Shown one piece after another: positions 47,401 through 57,433 of a DNA stretch of 64,000 nucleotides. The notes beneath the pieces are model-generated. The model was not told where the DNA came from. It worked only from the letters and a program-made list of their open reading frames with translations, and ran no database searches. Source of the stretch: Hydractinia symbiolongicarpus. Lineage: Eukaryota; Cnidaria; Hydrozoa; Anthoathecata; Hydractiniidae. How positions within the stretch are numbered: position 1 is the first letter of the stretch; each line of letters begins with the position of its first letter. The position numbers were made by a program, and so were the translations under genes. The stretch is from contig NC_079882.1 in NCBI RefSeq assembly GCF_029227915.1, forward strand, positions 5,332,001 to 5,396,000. Direction: 5' to 3'.

Positions 47401-50285
47401 ATTTTATATTTTTAAAACCTTACATGTCTTGTAACAAAATAAATGCATTGTTTTAAAATAATTATTTTTGTCAGTCACCTGCAATTGGTTAAGATTGGAG
47501 ATTTTGAAGAAGCTTTCCAGGAAGAACTCATGCATTGGATATTTGACAACGAGGACAGAGTGTGGCGTTACCGAGGAGGAAGAGACGGCCACGAAACTCT
47601 GACGCAATACCTTGGTTTTCTTTCACATAAACGACAAAACAGAAGGTATGTCTCCCTTGAAGAACAAAGCTTATTTTTTTTTTAATATTTGGTATCGGTA
47701 AGGCATGTACTTTATGTCTAACTTCAAGTTATATATTATTCCTATTCGCAGAGGTTAGGTAGAATCATACAAGAAAACTTTATCAAACATTATTATAAAC
47801 TGATCTCATGATGTGTTTAGCATCTGTGCGAATGCTTACATGACAAATAACATTACCTTTTCAGATGTTTTCCTGGTGTCGTTGTGTGTCTGCGTAAAGA
47901 AGCAGAATTCAACATTGAACTGATACAGGTATAGTAAAGTCACATTTTGTGCTTTGTGATTGATAGCATACCACATGGTAATATTTGTAACACTCTAACA
48001 GTGTTGTTTTTAAGGTTATCGTGAAAAATTCCATCACTTCAAGACCAATTTACTTTGCAGTAGATTTTATTTTGGAAATACAAAATAATATTTAACTTTG
48101 AATAACTTTGAATGTAAATCGGGTGGTTGTTTTTTTTTTCGTTTTTTTATTTTTTTTTATTTAAGCAATTGTGTCGTTATGTAAGTTATAAATTATGCCG
48201 CATTAACTTAGAATGTGAAAATAATTCAGCACCCATTGGATTTATCGCTGACATAAATATTTTCTGCAACATACGCACCAGATATTTATGATTTCTATGT
48301 TTTTCGCACCGTACCTTCATAATTTATATGCTGTATACACTAGAATTTCATGATTTATATGGTGTAGCTACACACCAGAACTATATGATTTTTATGGTGT
48401 ACACACCTGTCCTTCATGATTTATATGGTGTAAAAACCGGACCTTCATGATTTATATGGTCTACGCACCATAACTTCATGATTTATATGGTGTACACACC
48501 AGAACTGTATAATTTTTTTGATGTACACACCAGAACTTCATGACTTATATGGTGTATACACCAGACCTTCATAATTATGGTGTATACACCAGACCTTCAT
48601 AATTTTATGGTGTATACACCAGAACTTCATGACTTATACGGTGTATACACCAGAACTTCATGATTTATATGGTGTATACACCAGAACTGTATAATTTTTT
48701 TGATGTACACACCAGAACTTCATGACTTATATGGTGTATACACCAGACCTTCATAATTATGGTGTATACACCAGACCTTCATAATTTTATGGTGTATACA
48801 CCAGAACTTCATGACTTATACGGTGTATACACCAGAACTTCATGATTTATATGGTGTATACACCAGAACTGTATAATTTTTTTGATGTACACACCAGAAC
48901 TTCATGACTTATATGGTGTATACACCAGACCTTCATAATTATGGTGTATACACCAGACCTTCATAATTTTATGGTGTATACACCAGAACTTCATGACTTA
49001 TACGGTGTATACACCAGAACTTCATGATTTATATGGTGTATACACCAGAACTTCGTGAGTTTTATGGTGTATACACCAGAACTTCATGATTTATACGGTG
49101 TATACACCAGAACTTCATGATTTATATGGTGTATACACCAGAACTTCGTGAGTTTTATGGTGTATACACCAGAACGTCATGATTTATACGGTGTATACAC
49201 CAGAACTTCATGACTTATACGGTGTATACACCAGAACTTCATGGTTTATATGGTGTATACACCAGAACTTCGTGAGTTTTATGGTGTATACACCAGAACT
49301 TCATGATTTATATGGTGTATACACCGGACGTTCTCGATTTCCATATATTTTTTTATTTTCCTTTATTTTTGATAAAGGTCAAAGACATTGTTGGTTACGC
49401 AGTCGGCGAATACGTGGATAGAATTGCTGACCTAGATGAAATTGAAATACCTGCGAGAGTGAGTGACGAAATGGGTGAAAATGGCGCCAAAGAAAGTTGC
49501 TACGAGATAGTAACTGCCTGGATTGATCCCAGGTTAGTGTTTTTATAGCCTCAGCTTTTTTGCATTTGATATTTCTGCTCTTCCACATTTTTTAGTACGT
49601 ACCTCTCTCCCTTATGGAACAATTCAGATACAGCATGATGATAGATATGTGCTATTTGAAAAGCTGAAACCTGTATGGAATAGATCTTAAGCGTTAATCT
49701 TGTTTTTACCATGTTATAAGTTGAACTAAATTAATTTTTATAGACATACTTCTAATGTTATTTATTTTTTCTAAAGAATAGTTCCACACAGCTTGTCATT
49801 AGTGCACTTTTACGCGATAATTATTTGTTTCCGATACGAAAAGAAATGCTTTAAATATTTCCTAACATTAAAAAGCCACTGCTTTATTCGTTCGTTTTGT
49901 TCATATGTTGGCATTATTTTGTTTGTTTAGGTTTCGTGGATTACAGTTAAGTACGTCACTCTACATGAGGATATTTCAATCGGTGACGTCAGACAATATT
50001 TATTTTGACATGTTAAATAACAGCGTAGAAAAAGTTATTAAAACTTCTTACGGTTTCAATCTTCTTCACAAGATTGGATTGTCCAAATTTTTTATTCTTG
50101 ACCAATCTTTGTCGTACAACGTTGCCACCGTTACTGCGACTGAACAATTCGAAAAGTTTCTCGTCAAGCGAAAGCCTGTTGCTATGTGTATTTGGGCCGT
50201 GGAATTTTTCATGGGAAATAATTTATTTATTTTTGGATTATTTATTGTCCTTCTTGCTGTCTGTTATGGATGGTGTTTGGCGTAA
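32593..50285 (+). CDS. 22-exon gene for a 1,677-aa helical protein with acetyltransferase-like C-terminus and tail anchor
   Basis: Exons: 32593-32610, 32773-32858, 33755-33836, 37837-37968, 39530-39579, 39713-39790, 40012-40598, 41057-41182, 41475-41625, 42085-42650, 42927-43171, 43430-43597, 43824-44726, 45044-45290, 45655-45794, 45985-46114, 46257-46500, 46917-47252, 47475-47645, 47865-47928, 49378-49532, 49931-50285. The lengths sum to 5,034, exactly 1,678 codons with the stop, and every junction phase matches. Residues 1 to about 1060 are helical and leucine-rich, like HEAT/ARM-type solenoids. An acidic insert lies around WxxDDFGEDE (exon 10), and exons 14-19 look like mixed alpha/beta. 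Near residues 1552-1575, TAWIDPRFRGLQLSTSLYMR resembles the acetyl-CoA-binding motif of GNAT enzymes, but the glycines of RGxGxG are replaced by Q and S. A 20-residue hydrophobic end (1658-1677) suggests a tail anchor. I know no family with this plan; no function assigned. Confidence 0.85.
33533..33551. repeat. Poly(C) run, 19 bases
   Basis: Homopolymer in intron 2 of the 1,677-aa gene. Confidence 0.9.
34960..37580 (+). mobile_element. Broken RTE-type LINE in intron 3 of the 1,677-aa gene
   Basis: Successive plus-strand frames give, in order: an endonuclease part (YAPQCG, VGGDFNGHVG, then QIDYFLV), a linker, a reverse transcriptase (GKAAGVSG, FVDLEKAFDRVPR, HQGSVLSP, YADD at about 36724), a C4HC3-like zinc finger (about 36895-37035: CGVC, CKHWVHKKC, CKRC), and the family's C-terminal block (LYGSETWAV, RNDMRMVSWICN). 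The frame is broken by stops near 35687 and 36193 and by shifts near 35230, 35360, 35860, 36400 and 37090, and the endonuclease start is missing, so it is dead and 5'-truncated. The 3' end is CCATGCTAGCATGGAAAACG, then a short spacer and an (ATG)n tract, the simple-repeat tail typical of RTE-group elements. It lies in the same orientation as the host gene. Confidence 0.88.
37605..37800. repeat. Dispersed repeat, second copy
   Basis: Diverged copy of the repeat in ATP6AP1 intron 5 (ATCTGGGACCAAAATTGG, CTGTTTGTCAAAAGTA, AATCAGCGTGTCAAG). It starts about 25 bases after the LINE tail, so the LINE probably inserted into or next to it. Confidence 0.6.
38476..38616. repeat. Foldback element, about 47-bp arms
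   Basis: AATACAATAACAACCGAGTA with the following GCTGTACCGCAAAATATCGCCC (38476-38523) pairs imperfectly with GGGTGATATTT and the sequence up to TTATTGTATT (38570-38616). The arms enclose about 45 bases with no coding content; a small MITE in intron 4. Confidence 0.7.
38651..38722. repeat. Second foldback hairpin adjoining the first
   Basis: GAATTTCG.. TTCTTATAATG is mirrored by CATTATAAGAATTCGAAATTC, giving an 11-bp perfect inner stem and a GAATTTCG outer stem. It sits 35 bases past the previous foldback. Confidence 0.6.
41422..41459. repeat. (TTG)n microsatellite
   Basis: About twelve TTG/GTT triplets just upstream of the exon 9 acceptor of the 1,677-aa gene; part of its pyrimidine-poor, T-rich 3' intron end. 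Confidence 0.9.
48268..49330. repeat. Palindrome-bearing minisatellite, about 31-bp unit, higher-order structure
   Basis: More than thirty units of about 29-31 bases fill most of intron 20. The consensus is TATGGTGTATACACCAGAACTTCATGATT with variation mainly in the TTCATGA part. GGTGTATACACC, a perfect 12-bp palindrome, is in nearly every unit. A block of about six units recurs every 182 bases or so (variant GAACTGTATAATTTTTTTGA at about 48502, 48684 and 48866), so the array grew by multi-unit duplication. Confidence 0.95.
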
Positions 50286-50289
50286 AGAA

Positions 50290-51208
50290 GTGAGTAAAGT
50301 TAAATTACGCAAGGTAAAAACTTTGTTAAAAATATATTCCGTCATCGTTAAGCATACATATTTTAATCATGAAAAACGTTTATGTAAACAGCGCCTCTTC
50401 GTCCATACTATGAAGGATGGTATTTGTTCCTGCGCTCAAGACCTTGTTCTTTTTCTTATAATTCACAACTTAATAATACCTTTTTATATTACTTCACACT
50501 ATTTATTTAAAATCTTTTATATCTTTTATTTAACATTAAATAATATAAAATACATTTATTTTCCATAATTGTTTTTGTCAGACAGTAGCATCATGCTGCA
50601 GCTGTATAAATATTTACCTAAATTGTTAACTTTCTTCAGAGCAGAATTTGTACTTGTGGTTCTTTCATCACACCTAAGAATTACCGCTTTCTTTTCTTTT
50701 CTCCTCTTGAATATAGTTTCAGATTAACCAATAACTTTCCTTTAACATGTCGAGGACGACCAATGAGTTCGTTCTTTTCATGATAAAACCCTATAAAATT
50801 TTTTTTCAAAGTATTGCGAATCATTTTTTTTTTTTTTTTTGTCGTGAAGACTTCATATCATACTGTTATTTTGATAAAAAAAGGATATTCTCACTATCCT
50901 CAGTAATATTATTTTTGTTTTACTTGCCAACAGCTAGTTTTTAAGTGACGAACTAAGTTTGTAGATATTTACAGCTTTAGTTATTGTATATATGAATAAA
51001 TAAATCTTATTTTGAATATTTTAATGAATATAATAAAAGTTATCTTTTTTTTTCTAATTTAAGATTATCTTAACCACGAGGCTCTAAAATTTGGAACAAC
51101 TACTTTGATAGTTTGAAGTCTTCTTTAAGAACTTTTTTATGTTCAAACTTTGTTCGCCCAAAATAGCTTGTCACAATTTTGGCCAATGCAATTTTTCCCT
51201 TTTTTCCC
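50290..51208. other. 3' flank of the 1,677-aa gene
   Basis: No gene. The clearest AATAAA is at 50995-51000; an ATTAAA occurs near 50532. Confidence 0.4.
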
Positions 51209-51210
51209 CT

Positions 51211-51849
51211 TCAACCTGTTCGATCGACCCACCGTTTTTTTAAGAACTCATTTTTACGTCACTCAATTGCTAAGATACTGAATTTTTGAAAAAAAAGAAC
51301 AAAAAAACCTGCTTTTATAGGTATTTAGGCATCGTACCTCTCAGATATTAGCCATTACTGAAATCTTTGTAATCGGGAATTTATAATAACTTTCGTTAGG
51401 ATTTTGCCTTGGAACTTAAAACTCACAACCCAACTTTATGTTATCAAGAGGAATCATTCTGTAAAGTTTACACACGTGATTAACCCGATTTCCCGATTGT
51501 TTCGGATTTTATCATAAAATCTAAAAAAATCGAATTTGGAATTTCATGCGAATCATATATAAACTGGAAAATAATTTGCCATAACAGTTTAAAGAAAACA
51601 TTAAAAGTTCGTTCTCAAACTAAAGGAATTGCATTTTAAGCAGATAGTGGTACTTTGACACATTTTAAGCTTTTAATGACGTCACAGAAAAAGTGAGCAA
51701 GCAAAAATTTTATTAAAGCTATTTTGTTCCTTTTATGACGTACTAAAGTGTACCAAGGTTGATCCAATATGAAAAGAGTAGCCCCCCCTCCCCCCATTTT
51801 CCCTCACAGCTGTAGTATGTTTGAAATACCCGGGACTGAATATAGGGTG
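51211..51849. mobile_element. Degraded piggyBac-like MITE, copy 1
   Basis: It aligns along its whole length with the intact copy at 53668-54407 (GTTAGGATT..CCTT.GAACTT, ACACGTGA.TAA.CCGATTTCCC, AAGC..TTTAATGACGTCACAGAAAA, CCTTTTATGACGTACTA). The ends survive only as TTCAACCTGTTCGATCG and CCCGGGACTGAATATAGGGT. Confidence 0.72.
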
Positions 51850-52560
51850 AATGTATGATTGTGAAAAAATGCTGTCCATTCTTCCCTTCTTAAATTGGAG
51901 AGACGTATAATTTAAAAAAATATGTATCTTAAGTTATTGTCATGGTGAGTAAAATCCTTTTGGAAACTAATAGACATTTCTGGTGGAACAAAATCTCATG
52001 CTTCAAAAACATTCCGAATGGACTCTCTGTTCTGTTTCATTAGTTTTAACTGCGAATAAGTTTGTTGGTGCATCGCTCGCTCGAAGAAAACCACTGAAGC
52101 GTAAAATATCGTTTTAAGAGATTTTTCTTCAAACGCGCTGCACGTTAAGCTCTATGAAGAAATCTGATTTGGTTGTACCTTATATGAAATTTGTTGAGCT
52201 CTCGCGGAAATGACTTGAGGATCTCGTTTGCTTATATATAAGGTAAGGTTTATTTTAAATTTCCAAAAACTTATTTTGATCTGTTGTCGATCATTTGTGC
52301 ATGCAGAATAAGATTTTGCGGTAGCTTCAGAAAAAGTTTACAAAATTTGCGCGTTATAAGCCTTATAGGTTTTTTTCAAATATATTTTGAAGCACAACTC
52401 TAAAAAAGCATTCTTCGTGTGCAACTTGTGAATATGTCAAGTTTAAAACCTTTCCTTACCCGTTATGATCCTTTGTTATTCTTCAATGCTGCCACTTTTA
52501 AAAAACAATCTGTTTTTGCTAACCTAAGGATACAAAACTTTTTGCATTTTTCAAAATTCT
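51850..52560. other. Intergenic
   Basis: No gene recognised; probable promoter region of the following gene. Confidence 0.4.
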
Positions 52561-52579
52561 CCGTTCTCTCTATTCTTTT

Positions 52580-52581
52580 AG
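52580..52581 (+). promoter_or_regulatory. Strong 3' splice site 10 bases upstream of the MANSC/EGF gene start
   Basis: TTCTCTCTATTCTTTTAG is an excellent acceptor followed by only ten bases before the in-frame ATG. An out-of-frame ATG (52587) intervenes and stops after 13 codons. Such a short leader suggests spliced-leader addition. Confidence 0.6.
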
Positions 52582-52591
52582 ATCTAATGGC

Positions 52592-55500
52592 ATGGATGCA
52601 CGAGTCGTGCTTCTTTTCTTTGTTGTAGGAAGTTGCTACTGTCAAAGTAAGTGTGTTTTTTACTAGAAGCTGTAAATAAAAGGACAGTACTTGTGGAATT
52701 TTAGCATGGTATGCAAAATCCAAACTGAAAGGTTTTTAGTTGGTCGTGCCAACTGCGATACCTAAACGGCTGGGGCTTCATAGACAACCACATACTTTTT
52801 TTTAGAACCCTTTTTACTCCCCGAACATGCTAAGTCAACTCTGGATATAAATTTGCTCATTTCCATGTAGTTTTTCAATACTTCATCGTAAATAATAAAG
52901 ATCAAACAGCCAAAGTGATCGACACAGTCAAGCTACCCACTTGTACGCATTTGGATCAAAAAGATAATGTAACATTACGTGGTGGTATTAAAGCCGGCAA
53001 GTTTACAAAGCATGGTGTCGTGAAAGATATGAAAACATGCATCGATGCTTGTTGTCAAGTGAGTAGAGGATGGAAGGGCTTTTTTTTGCGCTTCGTTTTT
53101 TCACAAAGCTCCCAAATCATTGTGTTATATCAGTGGTATTTTAAATTAACCAGTGCGTTTCATACTATTGCTTATAATATTCAAAATTTTTTTGCAGAAT
53201 ACGATGATTCTTATAAACATTTTGATAAACATAACCAGTGGTTATGTTTATCAAAACATTGACGAATATTTTCAAACTCTAGTCAGATCCTTTCTTTTCT
53301 TTAATTTCAGCATGAGGTATTCAGAAAAATAAAATAGAGAAACAAAGGGTCCTAAAAACACTTTACACGTCATTAACCCAAGGCTATTGTACTAGAGGGC
53401 ATTTATTCGGTGCAAATGACCACTTCGAACCCATTCCGTTCGTAATTTGAAGCCACTTCGTTCCCATTTCGAAGCCACTTCGAAGAAGTAAATAGTAATT
53501 AAGATTTAAAAAAAAATTTTGAAAATGTCTACGGGTTAAAATATTTTCCCAGCATTAAATTATAGCTACCCATGCTACAGGGAACCAATGGAAAATTACA
53601 CGAGGAATTTGGTCGTTGTAGTTACGTATTTTAGGCATCGTTATTTTGTGCATCTTTAGCATTTTAACCCTATTCGGTCCGGGGGGGGGCGGATTCCGCC
53701 CCCCCTGACGGTTTTTTTTTAATAACTCCTGATTGCTTTCTTATATAGCTACGATACTTACTGAGTTTCAACATTTATCTATTAGACACCTGCATGCTAA
53801 ATTTTTAGGTCCCATACCTTTCAGAGGCTTTGATATTGGCCATTACTCGAAACTACCCCTAAAATCTCTATGAAATCCTTATAAAGGGGAAAATATAATA
53901 ACTCCTGTTAGGATTATCCTTAGAACTTGAAACTTGCAACACAACTTTGTTTCATCAAGAAGAATCATTTTGAATAATTTTGACACGTGACTAATCCGAT
54001 TTCCCAATTTTGTCGGATTTTACCCGAAAATCGGAAAAAAACGGATTTTTGGGCAATTTTTGGCAATTTCTTATTCGATCCATGTAAGAACCGGAAGATA
54101 TGTTAAAAAAAATTTATTTAGCTTTCTGAAACTTCAAACAGAATGTAAAAATTCGCTCTAGAACAAAAGTAATTATATTTTAAGCAGATAGTGGCATTTT
54201 TAACAACTTTCAAGCTTCTGATGACGTCACAGAAAATGTGCTGACGTAAGCAAAAATTTATTGCCACCATTTTGTTCCTTTTATGACGTACTATAAGTGT
54301 GCCAAGTTTGATTCAATTTGAACAATCCTATGAAAAGTTATTGAGGGGGGGCGGAATCCGCCCCCCCCCGGTCATAGTATGTTCGAAAAACCCCGGACCG
54401 AATAGGGTTAAACAGAATACAGGTGGTAATATGAGCAAAAACAATTCCTACAGTGAAGTTTTGTGTTGCCTTTTATTCTACGTTTGTAACATTCTTGTCG
54501 CCATTCTCATGTGTGATCACAATGTTTGTTTTGTAGGACGAGACATGTGATGTGTCTTTTATGCCAGGTAACACATGTTATACAGTCAACTGCTATTCCG
54601 AAGCTCTATGTGATGCCATACCCGCCACACCGTCACATTTATCACCAGGAGGAGTGCAAATATCACACATCATCAGAGGGGGAGGGAAAGGTGATGATGT
54701 TGACGAGTTCCGCAAGAAAAATGGCGTGAATCGGAATTCACGTATGTGTTTTGCTGTTTTTCGGTTTTTCGGTTTGACGAGTTCGTTGTTCGCACATTAA
54801 GGACATTTTTCCCATCATGGGCAACTCGAAAAAAATGCATATATTGAATGAAACAAAATTGTTATATACATCATTCTTTTGTGCATATCTCACACGAAAT
54901 ACCCTGTCTAGTTTTTATTAAGGCTTTCTGAGAAATCGTGTGCCGTAGTTTTAGCATAAATGCCTACGTTTAAAACATCTTGTATTGTTATATTTTCTTT
55001 TAGTTCCAAACGGCGACAAATGCGTGTTTAGTAGGGTGGCGTACAACCATAGTATTGTGGGTGGCAAGCAAGCAGGAGAAGTAATTGATCTCGGTAAATT
55101 TATTGACATTCATGACTGTGCTGACAAATGCTGTCAACATGAGAATTGTGAAGTGGCGCAAGTGATGGGGAACAAGTGTTACGCTGTGGATTGTTACACG
55201 AAGGATCTGTGTAAAAGTAAAGTGGGATCTGTAACTGATTCTCCCACGATGCTTGTTTACATGAATAAAAGAAATGGGAAAAGACAAAAGCACAAAGGTG
55301 TGACAAATTTTTGTGGCCTTAAAATACGCTTGCACTGTTACGGCTCCATTATACAAGAAACGTTTATGTTAACCCCTGTATTTTATTGCTAGTCTATAAT
55401 AACAAAAACTCTGCTGCATGGCATATCTGATACTTAAAAACAATTTTTTTTCCTGTCATGTAATTCAAAAAGCAAAACTAATAAAGAGTCTATGAAGTTG

Positions 55501-57100
55501 TAATATCACTCTGTAAAGTTGTTGTCACGACGCAAAGATTTCCAACCGCTCAAGCTTGTGAGAGCGAAAGCAGTACTCGATACGCAAAATGTTCTGTCAT
55601 AAAACACTCAAGATAAAATCGGTCACGACAAATTAGACTCTTCTACTCACTTTGTTATATCAATAATTTTAGGCAGTTGTGGTAAAGATTGTGCAAATGG
55701 TATTTGTTCCAATGATGGACACTGTATGTGCGATGTAGGGTTTAAAGGTTCCAAATGTAGTGAAGTGGAAGATATAGGTTTGTTTGTTTGTTTGTTGTCA
55801 TTATTATTGTTGTTGTTGTTGTTGTTGTTGTTGTTTGTTTGTTACACGCTCATCGCTCATCAATCAAGGCTCATCACTCTATGTACGTTGCTAATAGGAA
55901 AGTGTGATCCCGATTGCGGACCACGCGGTTCATGTTTGTCCAATGATACATGCTCGTGTGAAGAAGGCTGGAAAGGCTACAAATGCCATCAACTATGTAA
56001 GTACAACTTTGTTACTGTTTTTATTGTTGTTAGACTTAAACACATTTTCCTATTTTATTTACCCTGTTGTTCAAAAATTTTTAAAGAATTTCTTCTTAAC
56101 AAGCCAGAATAGTTTTACGAAATCAGCGTACGTTTTCTGCAGTTATGAAAAGTTCTATATAATTTTTACGCTGTTTTACGCATACCTTGATGAAGAATTT
56201 TGAAGCGATTTTGTTGAGATACTGAATTCTCGCGAAGATGTTTTAAGTTTCCCATCTCAGATGTGAATTTGATGCTAAGTGTTTTATCTTTCCTCTTGTC
56301 ACTACCTCAGTTCAAAATTCTGAGTGTGTCTTACCAGTACACATGTTGTTCTCTCATAGTCACGTGTAAACAGCCTTGTGCCAATGGTTACTGTATCAAC
56401 GAGAGAAAAAATATGTGCAAATGTGACGTCGGTTGGACAGGAAATCTGTGTAACGAATCAACTTCAGGTAAAAGAACGTGACGAGATTAATGCCCCATTC
56501 ATTTATTTCGTTATTAAATTTGAAATATCCCACTATTCTGACTGTCATCATTTATTTTACTGAAAGTCAAAGATGACATTCTTAATTATTTAGATAAGTT
56601 AGTTCTCGCCTCGTCTGGTGAAGAAGTGCTATTCACAGATTCTGAGATTGAACCAGAATTAGATATTAAGGTTTGATTTTTTAAGTTATTAATTTATTTT
56701 TTTTCTACATTTTCTTGTTTCTTTTGTTTTTTCTTTTTGTTGCTACAGATCTTGTAAAAAACTTATTTAGAGTTGATAAATTTTATTAATTGAACCGATA
56801 GTATCTCGCCAAATGGTTTCTCTTTTTTCTCGAAAAAAAAGTTAAAGGTTATAAATGCAATAGACATTTTTTTCTTTACTTTAGATACACGAATCACCCA
56901 AAGTACACGAATCTGAATCAATTTCAGCATTAGCGGTAGCCATCTGTTGCGGTGTAGCAGCAGCTGTGTTGGGAACGGCCGCTGTAGTGTTTATCGCGCG
57001 ACAAATGCTTGGTACGCGTCCTGTTCGGGCGTATGATTATTTAAATGTTCCACAAGAAAAACAGTATTATCAGCCAGTTAGAAGACAACAATACCCATAA
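52592..57100 (+). CDS. Receptor-like protein: signal peptide, 2 MANSC, 3 EGF, membrane span
   Basis: Nine exons: 52592-52646, 52901-53058, 54537-54741, 55004-55297, 55673-55777, 55898-55996, 56360-56467, 56594-56670, 56885-57100; frame kept throughout, 438 residues. Signal peptide at 1-18. MANSC-type domain 1 (about 30-95) has CIDACCQDETCDV, then CYTVNCYSEALC. Domain 2 (about 141-215, one exon) has CADKCCQHENCEVA, then CYAVDCYTKDLC. Three EGF modules follow, each on one phase 1-1 exon (GFKGSKC, GWKGYKC, GWTGNLC). A stalk with SGEEVLFTDSE, a membrane span at about 382-404, and a short tail with several tyrosines (YDY, QYYQP) complete it. The MANSC pattern and the EGF-like module next to the membrane recall KIAA0319, but the PKD repeats between them are absent. 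Likely a surface adhesion or receptor protein. An alternative acceptor at 52870 would add ten residues after the signal peptide. Confidence 0.85.
53668..54407. mobile_element. piggyBac-like MITE, intact ends, in intron 2 of the MANSC/EGF gene
   Basis: TTAA flanks both ends (53664-53667 and 54408-54411). Terminal inverted repeats CCCTATTCGGTCCGGGG and CCCCGGACCGAATAGGG enclose 740 bases. TTAA target sites and a CCC start are piggyBac features. Each end also has a subterminal G/C-run palindrome (GGGGGCGGATTCCGCCCCC type). No coding capacity. Confidence 0.88.
55806..55838. repeat. (TTG)n microsatellite
   Basis: TTG/GTT triplet run in intron 5 of the MANSC/EGF gene. Confidence 0.85.
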
Positions 57101-57317
57101 TGCAACAGCTGTATATATATTTTTTTCGTAGCATACATTTTGTGATATAAAAATAATTTTTATATAATTTTTTTTTCTTTTTCTTCATCGTCTAATCAAG
57201 AAATTGGAATATGAGTTTTTAAAAATCAGTTTTTTATCCAAATTGGCAAAGACGAGTATTTACATAGGTTGTTTTTCACCACTTCACGCAACAAAAGTCT
57301 TCGTCCTACGCATGCGC

Positions 57318-57323
57318 AATAAA
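57318..57323 (+). terminator. Poly(A) signal between the MANSC/EGF and beta-helix genes
   Basis: AATAAA about 220 bases after the first gene's stop and about 70 bases before the acceptor of the next gene. Confidence 0.6.
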
Positions 57324-57392
57324 CATCTTAATTACAAGTTCTATTCTTGCTGCATACAAATGATGAACGTGTTTGTTCATGCATATCATTTC

Positions 57393-57394
57393 AG
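57393..57394 (+). promoter_or_regulatory. 3' splice site upstream of the beta-helix gene
   Basis: GCATATCATTTCAG is a good acceptor 39 bases before the start codon and in the short gap after the preceding gene; the expected place for spliced-leader addition in an operon. Confidence 0.55.
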
Positions 57395-57433
57395 ATTCTT
57401 CTACTTACTTGAACGTAAAAATATGACAAAAAC

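Noticed and set aside
48268-49330. CRISPR array
   Set aside because: Units are contiguous without unique spacers, lie inside a eukaryotic intron and share variants in higher-order blocks; it is a minisatellite.
49179-49421. Coding frame through the minisatellite (YTVYTPELHDLYG pattern)
   Set aside because: The openness comes from the repeat unit itself, and the exon that follows uses another frame with a clear acceptor.
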